Positions 1 to 7,528 of a stretch of 47,881 nucleotides of DNA are shown one piece after another. The position numbers and the translations under genes are program-made. Each line of letters begins with the position of its first letter. Position 1 is the stretch's first letter. The stretch covers positions 1 through 47,881 of the forward strand of contig JBKBOJ010000014.1 in NCBI GenBank assembly GCA_046294815.1, in the 5' to 3' direction. The stretch comes from Pelomonas sp046294815 (GTDB taxonomy: Bacteria > Pseudomonadota > Gammaproteobacteria > Burkholderiales > Burkholderiaceae_C). The notes below the pieces were generated by a model. It was given only the letters and a program-made list of their open reading frames with translations, made no database searches and had not been told where the DNA came from.

Positions 1-223
1 GGGCTGGAGCCCAGGCGCAAAGCGGAGCTGGGCTTGATGCCCAGCGAGCATTTGCAACGCCGGATCAGCCCCCTTGCAGGCCCAACCCGAAGGGCCGGGG
101 TGATTTGCGGGGCGATGCGGCGTTGCCGACTCGTTGTGGGGGATCCATCGCACGCCTCGTCGGCGCCTTGCCTCGCCCCGCAACTCTCCCCGGCGCGCTC
201 CCGACCCAAAGCCCGACAGGCTC
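1..223. repeat. Structured non-coding left edge, probable dispersed repeat
   Basis: No convincing gene lies here; the open frames are Arg/Pro/Ala-rich and resemble no family I know. The stretch is rich in inverted repeats. A perfect 7-bp stem with a 5-nt loop lies at 27-33/39-45 (GCTGGGC/GCCCAGC), inside a longer imperfect hairpin whose outer arms are GCAAA (17-21) and TTTGC (51-55). Its right end (194-230) is copy A of a short motif also found at 16419 and 33070. I infer an intergenic repeat element, but its left boundary lies outside the window. Confidence 0.35.
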
Positions 224-230
224 CTAGAGC
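194..230 (-). repeat. Dispersed 37-bp repeat, copy A (terminator-like)
   Basis: Read on the minus strand this begins GCTCTAGGAGCCTGTCGGGC and runs on through CTTTGGGTCGGG. It matches copy B (16419-16455) at 32 of 37 positions, and its first 22 bases match copy C (33070-33091) at 21 positions. The TAG inside it is the stop codon of the D,D-peptidase gene. AGCC/GGCT can form a short stem with a TTT tail, so it may act as a terminator module. Confidence 0.5.
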
Positions 231-1213
231 TTGGCCGCAGGCGAGCCCTGCTCGCCCTGCAGCGAGGTCAGCCACTGGCGTATGCGCTCGGCGTCCGCGA
301 TCCGCGAGGCCTTGCCGCTGGAATCCAGCAACACCATGATCAGCTGGCGACCGGCCATGCGGGCCTGCATGACCAGGCATTTGCCGGCCTCGTTGATGAA
401 GCCGGTCTTCTGCAGGCCGATGTCCCACATCGGGTTGGACAGCAGTCCGTTCGTGGAGCGGAACTGCACCGTGCGCTTGCCCAAAGCCACGCGCGCCTCG
501 CGCGAGGTGGACAGGTCGCGCAGCAGTGGGACCTGGCTGCTGACCTTCACCAGCACGGCCAGATCCTTGGCACTGCTCTGGTTGCGGCTGGACAGCCCGG
601 TGGGCTCCACGAAATGCGTGTCGGTCATGCCAATGCTCTGAGCCTTGGCGTTCATCGCCGCCACGAACGCCTGCAGCCCGCCAGGGTAGTGGCGGCCCAG
701 TGCGTGCGCGGCGCGGTTCTCGCTGGCCATCAGGGCGAGGTGCAACATGTCGCCGCGCGACAGCGACGTGCCGACCGCCAGGCGCGAACCGGTGTTCTTC
801 TCGGTGTCGATGTCCTCGGTCGTCACGGTGAGCTTCTCGTCCAGCGGCAGCCCCGCCTCGACCACCACCAGCGCCGTCATCAGCTTGGTGATGGACGCGA
901 TGGGCAGCACCGCCTGCGGATTCTTGGAGAACAACACCTCGTTGGTGTCCTGATCCAGCACATAGGCCACGCTGGAGCGCAGCGACAGCGGATCGTCCAC
1001 CTCGTGCAGGCCCGCAGCCTGACCGAAGCTCGGCACAGGACGCGGCGCTGCGACCTGGCGCACCACGACGGACTTGACTTTGCGCGTCTTGACCGGCGTC
1101 GCCTTGGCCTGGGCAGTGCGGGAGGTCTTGGCGGGCGTTGCGGCAGCCTCGGCGGTGCCCAGGACGGGCAACAGCGCCAGGCTCAGGAGTGCGGTGGCAA
1201 CGGAAGTCTTCAA
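224..1213 (-). CDS. pbpG: D-alanyl-D-alanine endopeptidase/carboxypeptidase (PBP7 family)
   Basis: Penicillin-binding serine D,D-peptidase of the S11 family, expected to trim peptidoglycan stem peptides or cross-links in the periplasm. With the TTG start at 1213 it has 329 residues. A signal peptide covers about residues 1-25 (hydrophobic core ALLSLALLPVLG, then AEAAA), followed by a basic Ala/Lys/Thr linker to about 60. All three active-site motifs are present: SITK at 107-110 (nucleophile Ser107), SEN at 164-166 and KTG at 269-271. The stretch ENRAAHALG after the SEN motif favours PBP7/PbpG over the DacA group. The TTG start is chosen because the signal peptide follows directly and GGGGA lies 7-10 nt upstream; an upstream start at 1276 would add 21 residues that spoil it. 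The stop codon lies inside repeat copy A. Confidence 0.9.
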   Translation of the reverse strand: MKTSVATALLSLALLPVLGTAEAAATPAKTSRTAQAKATPVKTRKVKSVVVRQVAAPRPVPSFGQAAGLHEVDDPLSLRSSVAYVLDQDTNEVLFSKNPQAVLPIASITKLMTALVVVEAGLPLDEKLTVTTEDIDTEKNTGSRLAVGTSLSRGDMLHLALMASENRAAHALGRHYPGGLQAFVAAMNAKAQSIGMTDTHFVEPTGLSSRNQSSAKDLAVLVKVSSQVPLLRDLSTSREARVALGKRTVQFRSTNGLLSNPMWDIGLQKTGFINEAGKCLVMQARMAGRQLIMVLLDSSGKASRIADAERIRQWLTSLQGEQGSPAAKL

Positions 1214-1302
1214 CGGGATCCCCAAACAGCGAGGCGGCAGTCTACGTGACCACAAAACCACCGGCAAGATAAGCACTTAGCCAACAAACCTAAAGTGACC
1301 TG

Positions 1303-1320
1303 AAAAGCCCGGCGGGCCTT
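1303..1320 (-). terminator. Intrinsic terminator downstream of the leuA pair
   Basis: On the minus strand AAGGCCC, loop GCC, GGGCTTT forms a 7-bp stem with one G-U pair, followed by a TTTT run. It sits about 180 nt past the stop of the type-1 leuA and before pbpG, so it probably ends the leucine transcript. A second GC hairpin (CCCCG/CGGGG near 1445-1465) without a T-run lies closer to the stop. Confidence 0.6.
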
Positions 1321-1496
1321 GACGTCGCCCTGCCAGTAGACCGACTCCACCGCCCGGCGGGTATCCGTATCAGCCCGAGACACCGTGACAGGGCGGCCAG
1401 CCGCTGCTGGCACCACCGATTCTGCGGCCGCAGCAGCGCGCCGGAGCCCCGAGCAATGCGGGGTTTGCGCGCCAGATTCCACGCCGGCGAACGTTG

Positions 1497-3038
1497 TCAG
1501 CCCTGGGCCGCGACGCGTTCGGCATTGCTCTGCAGCTTGTTCAGCGCCGCCAGATAGGCCTTGGCGGAGGCGACCACGATGTCCGGGTCCGCACCCACGC
1601 CGTTGACGACACGGCCGGCGTGCTGCAGCCGCACCGTCACCTCGCCCTGCGACTCCGTGCTGCCGCTGGTGATGGCGTTCACCGAGTACAGCAGCATCTC
1701 GGCGCCAGACTCGACGACCGACTCGATGGCGCGCAGCGTCGCGTCCACCGGGCCGTTGCCGTCGCTCTCGGCGCGATGCTCCTGCTGGCCCACCGCAATG
1801 ACGACCGCGGCATGCGGGCGCTCGCCGGTCTCGCTGCGCTGGGACAGCGACAGCAGCCGGAAATGCTCCTGCTCGGCGGTGACGGACTCGTCCATGACCA
1901 GCGCGATGATGTCCTCGTCGAAGATCTCGTTCTTGCGGTCGGCCAGGTCCTTGAAGCGCTGGAAGGCGGCGTTGATCTCGGACTCGCTTTCGAGCTGGAC
2001 GCCCAGCTCCTGCAGGCGCTGTTTGAAAGCGTTGCGGCCCGACAGCTTGCCCAGCACGATCTTGTTGGTGGCCCAGCCCACGTCCTCGGCACGCATGATC
2101 TCGTAGGTGTCGCGCGCCTTCAGCACGCCGTCCTGGTGGATGCCGCTGGCATGCGCGAAGGCGTTGGCGCCGACAACGGCCTTGTTGGGCTGCACGACGA
2201 AACCGGTGGTCTGCGACACCAGCTTGGACGCCGGCACGATCTGCGTGGTGTCGATGCCGATGTCCAGGCCGAAGTAGTCGCGCCGCGTCTTGACGGCCAT
2301 GACGACTTCCTCCAGCGAGCAGTTGCCGGCGCGCTCGCCCAGGCCGTTGATCGTGCATTCGATCTGCCGCGCGCCGCCGATCTTCACGCCGGCCAGCGAG
2401 TTGGCCACCGCCATGCCGAGGTCGTTGTGGCAGTGCACGCTCCAGATGGCCTTGTCGGAATTCGGCACCTTCTCGCGCAGACGGCGGATGAAGTCGCCAT
2501 ACAGCTCTGGAATTCCGTAGCCGACGGTGTCGGGGATATTGATCGTGCCAGCGCCTTCCTTGATGACGGCCTCGCAGACGCGGGCCAGGAAGTCGATGTC
2601 GGAGCGGTAGCCGTCCTCGGGTGAGAACTCAATGTCGCCACACAGATTGCGCGCAAAGCGCACGGCCAGCGTGGCCTGCTCCAGCACCTGCTCGCGGGTC
2701 ATGCGCAGTTTCTTCTCCATGTGGAGCTCGCTGGTGGCGATGAAGGTGTGGATGCGCGCCCGCTGGGCCGGCGCGAGCGCCTCGGCGGCACGCGCGATAT
2801 CGCGATCGTTGGCGCGGGCCAGCGAGCACACGGTGCTGTCCTTCACGGCCGCCGCGATGGCCTTGACGGCCTCGAAGTCGCCATTGCTCGACGCCGCGAA
2901 ACCGGCTTCGATGACATCCACGCGCATGCGCTCGAGCTGCCTGGCGATGCGCAGCTTTTCCTCGCGCGTCATGGACGCCCCGGGCGACTGCTCGCCATCG
3001 CGCAGCGTGGTGTCGAAGATGATGAGCTGCTCGGTCAT
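1497..3038 (-). CDS. leuA: 2-isopropylmalate synthase, type 1
   Basis: Condenses acetyl-CoA with 2-oxoisovalerate to 2-isopropylmalate, the first committed step of leucine synthesis, in the cytoplasm. It has 513 residues, the usual length of the LeuA1 family. The N-terminal HMGL-like TIM barrel starts with FDTTLRDGEQSPG (residues 8-20). The metal-binding HCHND lies at about 202-206 (His202, His204), and GLGERAGN follows near 230. The C-terminal LeuA dimer/allosteric domain occupies roughly the last 130 residues. The ATG at 3038 shares its A with the TGA of the upstream type-2 leuA (TGATG), so translational coupling is likely; a GTG one codon earlier is possible. A citramalate synthase is less likely, since length and the full allosteric domain fit LeuA. 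Confidence 0.95.
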   Translation of the reverse strand: MTEQLIIFDTTLRDGEQSPGASMTREEKLRIARQLERMRVDVIEAGFAASSNGDFEAVKAIAAAVKDSTVCSLARANDRDIARAAEALAPAQRARIHTFIATSELHMEKKLRMTREQVLEQATLAVRFARNLCGDIEFSPEDGYRSDIDFLARVCEAVIKEGAGTINIPDTVGYGIPELYGDFIRRLREKVPNSDKAIWSVHCHNDLGMAVANSLAGVKIGGARQIECTINGLGERAGNCSLEEVVMAVKTRRDYFGLDIGIDTTQIVPASKLVSQTTGFVVQPNKAVVGANAFAHASGIHQDGVLKARDTYEIMRAEDVGWATNKIVLGKLSGRNAFKQRLQELGVQLESESEINAAFQRFKDLADRKNEIFDEDIIALVMDESVTAEQEHFRLLSLSQRSETGERPHAAVVIAVGQQEHRAESDGNGPVDATLRAIESVVESGAEMLLYSVNAITSGSTESQGEVTVRLQHAGRVVNGVGADPDIVVASAKAYLAALNKLQSNAERVAAQG

Positions 3039-4723
3039 CACACGTTCTCCTCAAGTTGTTGGGGCACGGTCACGGGCGCACGCGACAGGCCGGACAGGAT
3101 GGCCTGCATGGACGCACGCACGATGCTGCCATCGATGCCCACGCCGTGACGGGTCACGTCGCCGACGCGGATCTCCAGGTATGCGACGGCGCGCGCATCG
3201 GCGCCGCTGCCAATGGCGTGCTCGTGATAGTCCAGCACGCGCACCTCCTGACCCAGCCGGGCAGACAGGGCGTGGACGAAGGCATCGATGGGGCCATTGC
3301 CCTCGCCTTGCACGCGCCCCATCCAGCCGCCCAGCACGATCTCGGCGGACAGCCGCATGCCGCAGCCCGCCACCTCGGTCATCTGCGGCTGCACGACGGA
3401 CACCGCCGCGTTGCCGATGCGGTACTCGCGCTCGAAGATGGCGTAGATGTCGGCCGCGGTCAGTTCCTTGCCGAGGTCATCCATGACGCGCTGCACGACC
3501 TGGCTGAACTCGATCTGCAGCCGGCGCGGCAATTCCAGGCCGTACTCGGCCTCCAGCAGGTAGGCGATGCCACCCTTGCCGGACTGGCTGTTCACGCGGA
3601 TCACCGCGTCATAGCTGCAGCCCAGGTCCTTGGGATCGATGGGCAGGTAGGGCATGTCCCAGATGTCGCCGTCCTGGCGCGCCGCGAAGGCCTTCTTGAT
3701 CGCGTCTTGGTGCGAGCCGGAGAAGGAGGTGTAGACGAGATCGCCCACGTAGGGATGGCGTGGGTGGACCGGGATCTGCGTGCAGTGTTCAACGCAGCGG
3801 CGCACTTCATCGATGTCCGAGAAGTCCAGCTGCGGATCCACGCCCTGTGTGTAGAGGTTGAGCGCGATGTTGACCAGGTCGACGTTGCCGGTGCGCTCAC
3901 CGTTGCCGAACAGACAGCCCTCGATGCGGTCGGCGCCGGCCATCAGGGCCAGCTCGCCGGCCGCCGTGCCGGTGCCGCGGTCGTTGTGCGGGTGCACCGA
4001 CAGCACGATGCTGTCGCGGCGTTCGAGATGGCGATGCATCCACTCGATCATGTCCGCGAAGACGTTGGGCGTGCTGTGCTCGACGGTGGACGGCAGGTTG
4101 ATGATGCACTTGCGCTCAGGGCTAGGCTCCCACACCGCCGTCACCGCATCGACGACGCGCTTGCTGAACGCCAACTCGGTACCGGAGAACATCTCGGGCG
4201 AGTACTCGAAGCGCCAGTCCGTGCCCGGACGCGCAGCGGCCAGTTCCTTGATCTGCCGTGCATGCGAGGCCGCGAGTTCGACGATGCCGTCCTCGTCCTG
4301 CCCCAGCACGACGCGGCGCATGATGGGCGCCACCGCGTTGTAGACATGCACGATGACGCGCTTGGCGCCATCCAGCGCCTCGAAGGTGCGCTCGATGAGG
4401 TGAGAGCGCGCCTGCGTCAACACCTGGATGCTGACGTCGTCGGGGATGTGAGCGCCTTCGATCAACAGGCGCACGAAGTCGAACTCAGTCTGAGACGCCG
4501 ACGGAAAGCCGACCTCGATCTCCTTGAAGCCGATCTTCACGAGCTGCTGGAACATGCGCAGCTTGCGCGCCACGTCCATGGGCTCGATGAGCGCCTGGTT
4601 GCCGTCGCGCAGGTCGGTGCTCAGCCAGATCGGCGCGCGCGTCAACTGAGCATCGGGCCAGGTGCGGTCCGGCAGAGCGATGGGCGCGAAGGGCCGGTAC
4701 TTGAGCTGCGGTTGCTTCAACAT
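3038..4723 (-). CDS. leuA: 2-isopropylmalate synthase, type 2
   Basis: A second 2-isopropylmalate synthase, from the longer LeuA2 family (actinobacterial/fungal-like), with 561 residues. The barrel opens with STDLRDGNQALIEPM (about residues 35-49), the LeuA2 form of the substrate motif. GFKEIEVGFPSASQTEFDF follows at about 65-83, the metal-binding HPHND at 244-248, and the regulatory domain is C-terminal. ATG 4723 gives the usual MLKQPQLKYRPF N-terminus; ATG 4735 and an upstream start at 4777 are less likely. It is preceded by a leucine leader peptide and terminator hairpin, and it overlaps the type-1 leuA by one base. Two sequence-divergent synthases in one operon suggest different sensitivity to leucine feedback, which is inference. 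Confidence 0.95.
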   Translation of the reverse strand: MLKQPQLKYRPFAPIALPDRTWPDAQLTRAPIWLSTDLRDGNQALIEPMDVARKLRMFQQLVKIGFKEIEVGFPSASQTEFDFVRLLIEGAHIPDDVSIQVLTQARSHLIERTFEALDGAKRVIVHVYNAVAPIMRRVVLGQDEDGIVELAASHARQIKELAAARPGTDWRFEYSPEMFSGTELAFSKRVVDAVTAVWEPSPERKCIINLPSTVEHSTPNVFADMIEWMHRHLERRDSIVLSVHPHNDRGTGTAAGELALMAGADRIEGCLFGNGERTGNVDLVNIALNLYTQGVDPQLDFSDIDEVRRCVEHCTQIPVHPRHPYVGDLVYTSFSGSHQDAIKKAFAARQDGDIWDMPYLPIDPKDLGCSYDAVIRVNSQSGKGGIAYLLEAEYGLELPRRLQIEFSQVVQRVMDDLGKELTAADIYAIFEREYRIGNAAVSVVQPQMTEVAGCGMRLSAEIVLGGWMGRVQGEGNGPIDAFVHALSARLGQEVRVLDYHEHAIGSGADARAVAYLEIRVGDVTRHGVGIDGSIVRASMQAILSGLSRAPVTVPQQLEENV

Positions 4724-4776
4724 GGTTGTTTCCATCCGGGGTGGGTGGGGCGCAACCGGCAGCCTTTGGATACACA

Positions 4777-4807
4777 AACGGCCCGCTGCGGTTGCAAACG
4801 GGCCGTT
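4777..4807 (-). terminator. Attenuator terminator of the leucine leader
   Basis: On the minus strand AACGGCCCG (4807-4799) and CGGGCCGTT (4785-4777) form a perfect 9-bp stem around a 13-nt loop, followed by TTTGTGTAT. It lies between the leader peptide stop (4836) and the leuA start (4723), the normal place for a transcription attenuator. Ten bases spanning the loop end and 3' arm (4789-4780, GCAGCGGGCC) can also pair with the Leu-codon stretch of the leader (4877-4868, GGCCTGCTGC) with one G-U pair. Mutually exclusive structures are therefore possible. Confidence 0.7.
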
Positions 4808-4835
4808 GGGGTCAGATGTGCGAAGGCGTGACTGA

Positions 4836-4892
4836 CTAGCGAACCCGTGGTTCCTCTGGGGCTAGTAGCAGCAGGCCGGTCGCGAAATTCAT
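4836..4892 (-). CDS. leuL: Leucine operon leader peptide (18 aa)
   Basis: A short frame encodes MNFATGLLLLAPEEPRVR and stops with TAG. Residues 7-10 are four consecutive leucines (CTG CTG CTA CTA); CTA is expected to be rare at this GC content. The run sits upstream of an intrinsic terminator and the leuA pair, which is the classic design of ribosome-mediated leucine attenuation. The segment from the last Leu codon to the stop can fold as CTAGC/GCTAG (4865-4861 with 4840-4836) enclosing GAACC-ACG-GGTTC, a plausible 1:2 pause hairpin. I see no Shine-Dalgarno site; a promoter-like pair lies so close that translation may be leaderless. The leuL name is by function, not by homology. Confidence 0.75.
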   Translation of the reverse strand: MNFATGLLLLAPEEPRVR

Positions 4893-4900
4893 GGACGCAG

Positions 4901-4928
4901 AATCTAGCACAGAAGCCTATTGGTGCAA
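4901..4928 (-). promoter_or_regulatory. Candidate sigma-70 promoter for the leucine leader and leuA genes
   Basis: On the minus strand TTGCAC (4928-4923) and TAGATT (4906-4901) are separated by 16 bp. The -35 box overlaps the last codons of pssA. Transcription would begin about 5-9 nt past the -10 box, at or next to the leader ATG (4892), which would make the leader mRNA leaderless. Found by eye only. Confidence 0.4.
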
Positions 4929-5741
4929 GCCGCGCTCGTCGGGCTCGTCGGTGCTGACCGAGATCACGCTGACCGGCTTGCCCTTGGCTTTGCGCCACAC
5001 ATAGATGACGTAGCCCGACAGCCCGTACACGCAGAACACCCCGAACAGCACGCGTGCGGGGTCCAGCGCGGCCAAGCCTATGCCCAGCATGATGACGACC
5101 AACACAATGAAGGGCACGCTGCGCCGCCGGTCGAAGACTTTGAAGCTGTAGAAGGGCGCGTTCGTGACCATCGAAAGGCCTGCATACAGCGTCACACCAT
5201 AGGCCGCCCAGGCCACCCAGCTGCCCGGGGCCACGCCGCTGTAGTTCGGGTGATCGACGACAGCCCAGATCAGGCCGATGACCAGCGCCGCAGCGGCCGG
5301 GCTGGGCAACCCCTGAAAGAAGCGCTTGTCGACGACACCGATGTTGACGTTGAAGCGCGCCAGGCGCAGCGCCGCGCCGGCGATGTAGACGAAGGCCGGA
5401 ATCCAGCCCGGCTTGCCCATGTCCTTGAGCGCCCACATGTAGACGATGAGCGCGGGCGCGGCGCCGAAGGCCACCATGTCGGACAGACTGTCCATCTGTT
5501 CGCCGAAGGCAGACTGGGTGTTGGTCATGCGCGCCACTCGGCCATCCAGGCTGTCCAGGACGGCGGCGGCAAAGATGGCCACGCAGGCCACCTCGAAGCG
5601 CCCATTCATGGCCATCACGATGGCGTAGAAGGCGCTGAACAACGCGCCCAGCGTGATGGCATTGGGCAGGGCGTAGATGCCCTTGCGGCGGGGGCGGACG
5701 GCGGCGCTGGGCTCGTCGTCCTCGATCGGATCGGGAGTCAT
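4917..5741 (-). CDS. pssA: CDP-diacylglycerol-serine O-phosphatidyltransferase
   Basis: Makes phosphatidylserine from CDP-diacylglycerol and serine, the branch leading to phosphatidylethanolamine; an inner-membrane enzyme. It has 274 residues from ATG 5741; an upstream ATG at 5774 would add 11 non-conserved residues. The CDP-alcohol phosphotransferase motif D-x2-D-G-x2-A-R ... G-x3-D-x3-D is complete in LDSLDGRVAR and FGEQMDSLSD (about residues 79-110). Several hydrophobic segments follow, fitting the integral-membrane PssA type rather than the soluble E. coli PLD-like type. It lies between ilvC and the leu leader; a hairpin separates it from ilvC, so it may be partly transcribed on its own. 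Confidence 0.93.
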   Translation of the reverse strand: MTPDPIEDDEPSAAVRPRRKGIYALPNAITLGALFSAFYAIVMAMNGRFEVACVAIFAAAVLDSLDGRVARMTNTQSAFGEQMDSLSDMVAFGAAPALIVYMWALKDMGKPGWIPAFVYIAGAALRLARFNVNIGVVDKRFFQGLPSPAAAALVIGLIWAVVDHPNYSGVAPGSWVAWAAYGVTLYAGLSMVTNAPFYSFKVFDRRRSVPFIVLVVIMLGIGLAALDPARVLFGVFCVYGLSGYVIYVWRKAKGKPVSVISVSTDEPDERGLHQ

Positions 5742-5777
5742 GGCCGGCAGGATAGCGCAGGGGGCGGCGCACAAGGC

Positions 5778-5804
5778 AAAGGGCCGACCCGTGGGGCCGG
5801 CCCT
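5778..5804 (-). terminator. Hairpin terminator after ilvC
   Basis: On the minus strand AGGGCCGGCCC, loop CAC, GGGTCGGCCCT makes an 11-bp stem with one G-U pair, then TTTGCC. The stem is very strong but the T-tract is short, so partial read-through into pssA is likely. Confidence 0.55.
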
Positions 5805-5827
5805 GTCACCTCACCTTGGAGCGGCGA

Positions 5828-6844
5828 TCAGTTCTTGGCCTTGTCGACCAGCTTGTTGGCCTTGATCCAGGGCATCATCTCGCGCAGCTTCTCGCCGACC
5901 TGCTCGATGGGGTGCTCGGCAGTCAGGCGGCGGCGGCTGATCAGCGTCGGGGCGCCGGCCTTGTTCTCCAGGATGAAGGACTTGGCGTATTCGCCGCTCT
6001 GGATGTCCTTCAGGCACTGGCGCATCGCGTTCTTGGTGGCTTCGGTCACGACCTTGGGGCCGGTGACGTACTCGCCGTACTCGGCGTTGTTCGAGATCGA
6101 GTAGTTCATGTTGCCGATGCCGCCTTCGTAGATCAGGTCCACGATGAGCTTGAGCTCGTGCAAGCACTCGAAGTAGGCCATCTCGGGCGCGTAGCCGGCT
6201 TCCACCAGCGTCTCGAAGCCGGCCTTGATCAGCTCGACGGTGCCGCCGCACAGCACGGCCTGCTCGCCGAACAGGTCGGTCTCGGTCTCTTCGCGGAACG
6301 AGGTCTGGATGATGCCGGCCTTGCCGCCACCGTTGGCTGCGGCGTAGCTCAGTGCCAGGTCACGGGCCTTGCCGGTCCTGTCCTGGTAGACGGCGATCAG
6401 GTGGGGCACGCCGCCGCCCTGGCGGTAGGTGTTGCGCACCGTGTGGCCGGGGGCCTTGGGGGCCACCATCCAGACGTCCAGGTCTTCACGCGGCTGCACC
6501 TGGCCGTAGTGCACGTTGAAGCCGTGAGCGAAGGCCAGCGAGGCGCCCTGCTTGATGTTGGGCTCGACTTCCTTCTTGTAGACGTCGGCGATCTGCTCGT
6601 CGGGCAGCAGGATCATGACGACGTCGGCCGTCCGCACGGCTTCGGCGATCTCGGCGACCTTCAGGCCCGCGCCTTCGGCCTTGGCCCAGGAGGCGCCACC
6701 GCGGCGCAGCCCGACGGTGACCTTGCAGCCGCTGTCGTTCAGGTTCTGCGCATGGGCATGGCCTTGTGAGCCGTAGCCGATGATGGTGACGTTCTTGCCC
6801 TTGATGAGGCTCAGATCGGCGTCTTTGTCGTAGTAAACGTTCAT
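5828..6844 (-). CDS. ilvC: Ketol-acid reductoisomerase (class I)
   Basis: Isomerises and reduces acetolactate or acetohydroxybutyrate to the dihydroxy acid, using NADPH and Mg2+; second step of the valine/isoleucine pathway. It has 338 residues, the short class I form. The Rossmann motif GYGSQGHAHAQNLNDSG lies at about residues 24-40, followed by a basic/Ser stretch (LRRGGASW) consistent with NADPH preference. The C-terminal knotted domain carries the metal ligands, with EETETDLFGEQAVLCGG as its conserved start near residues 188-205. A Shine-Dalgarno GGAG lies 6 nt before the ATG. It is 27 nt downstream of ilvN and belongs to the ilv operon. Confidence 0.97.
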   Translation of the reverse strand: MNVYYDKDADLSLIKGKNVTIIGYGSQGHAHAQNLNDSGCKVTVGLRRGGASWAKAEGAGLKVAEIAEAVRTADVVMILLPDEQIADVYKKEVEPNIKQGASLAFAHGFNVHYGQVQPREDLDVWMVAPKAPGHTVRNTYRQGGGVPHLIAVYQDRTGKARDLALSYAAANGGGKAGIIQTSFREETETDLFGEQAVLCGGTVELIKAGFETLVEAGYAPEMAYFECLHELKLIVDLIYEGGIGNMNYSISNNAEYGEYVTGPKVVTEATKNAMRQCLKDIQSGEYAKSFILENKAGAPTLISRRRLTAEHPIEQVGEKLREMMPWIKANKLVDKAKN

Positions 6845-6871
6845 GGTTCGCTCCAGGGGAAGAAGGTCCGG

Positions 6872-7363
6872 TCAGACCCGAAGAATGCGTTCGCCGCGGC
6901 CGATGCCGGATGCACCGGTGCGCACGGTTTCAAGGATGGATGCGCGGTCGATCGCGTCGATGAAGGCGTCGAGCTTGCTGGCGTCGCCAGTCAGCTCGAT
7001 GGTGTAGGTCTTCTCGGTCACGTCGATGATGCGGCCGCGGAAGATGTCGGCCGTGCGCTTGACCTCTTCGCGCTCCTTGCCGACGGCGCGCACCTTGATG
7101 AGCATCAGCTCACGCTCGGTGTAGTTGCCGTCGGTGAGGTCGACGACCTTGACGACCTCGATGAGGCGGTTGAGGTGCTTGGTGATCTGCTCGATGACCT
7201 CGTCGCTGCCGGAGGTCACGATGGTCATGCGCGACAGCGAGGCGTCTTCCGTCGGCGCGACGGTCAAGCTCTCGATGTTGTAACCGCGGGCCGAGAACAG
7301 CGCCACGACGCGCGAGAGCGCGCCAGGCTCGTTCTCGATGAGCAGGGCAATGATGTGTCTCAT
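6872..7363 (-). CDS. ilvN: Acetolactate synthase small (regulatory) subunit
   Basis: Regulatory subunit of acetohydroxyacid synthase; its ACT domain binds valine and activates the large subunit. It has 163 residues, typical of the IlvH-like size class. The N-terminal ACT domain is clear: RHIIALLIENEPGALSRVVALFSARGYNIESL, split here as RHIIALLIENEPGALSR then VVALFSARGYNIESL (residues 2-33). The C-terminal ALS_ss_C domain carries REELMLIKVRA-like sequence and ends GIGRGERILRV. It follows ilvB after a 165-nt gap and precedes ilvC. The symbol ilvH would serve equally well. Confidence 0.95.
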   Translation of the reverse strand: MRHIIALLIENEPGALSRVVALFSARGYNIESLTVAPTEDASLSRMTIVTSGSDEVIEQITKHLNRLIEVVKVVDLTDGNYTERELMLIKVRAVGKEREEVKRTADIFRGRIIDVTEKTYTIELTGDASKLDAFIDAIDRASILETVRTGASGIGRGERILRV

Positions 7364-7528
7364 GGGGGTGTCGTCCTTCGCGCTCTTCAGCGCCGCTGGC
7401 GGTAACCAACGGGCCTTGGCTGCGGGTTCGAGTGAAAGAAATTGGGCTGCCGCATCGGCTGCTCCCGGCTCGCGCCGCCATCCCCAGCACGCGCGGTAAC
7501 GCGCGCCAGGAACCGCGGCTTCAGCCGG

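Noticed and set aside
1494..4831. Long plus-strand open frames opposite the leuA genes (1494-2624, 3056-4831)
   Set aside because: Antisense shadows of high-GC coding DNA; His/Gln/Arg/Val-rich with no family resemblance, while the minus strand encodes full LeuA enzymes.
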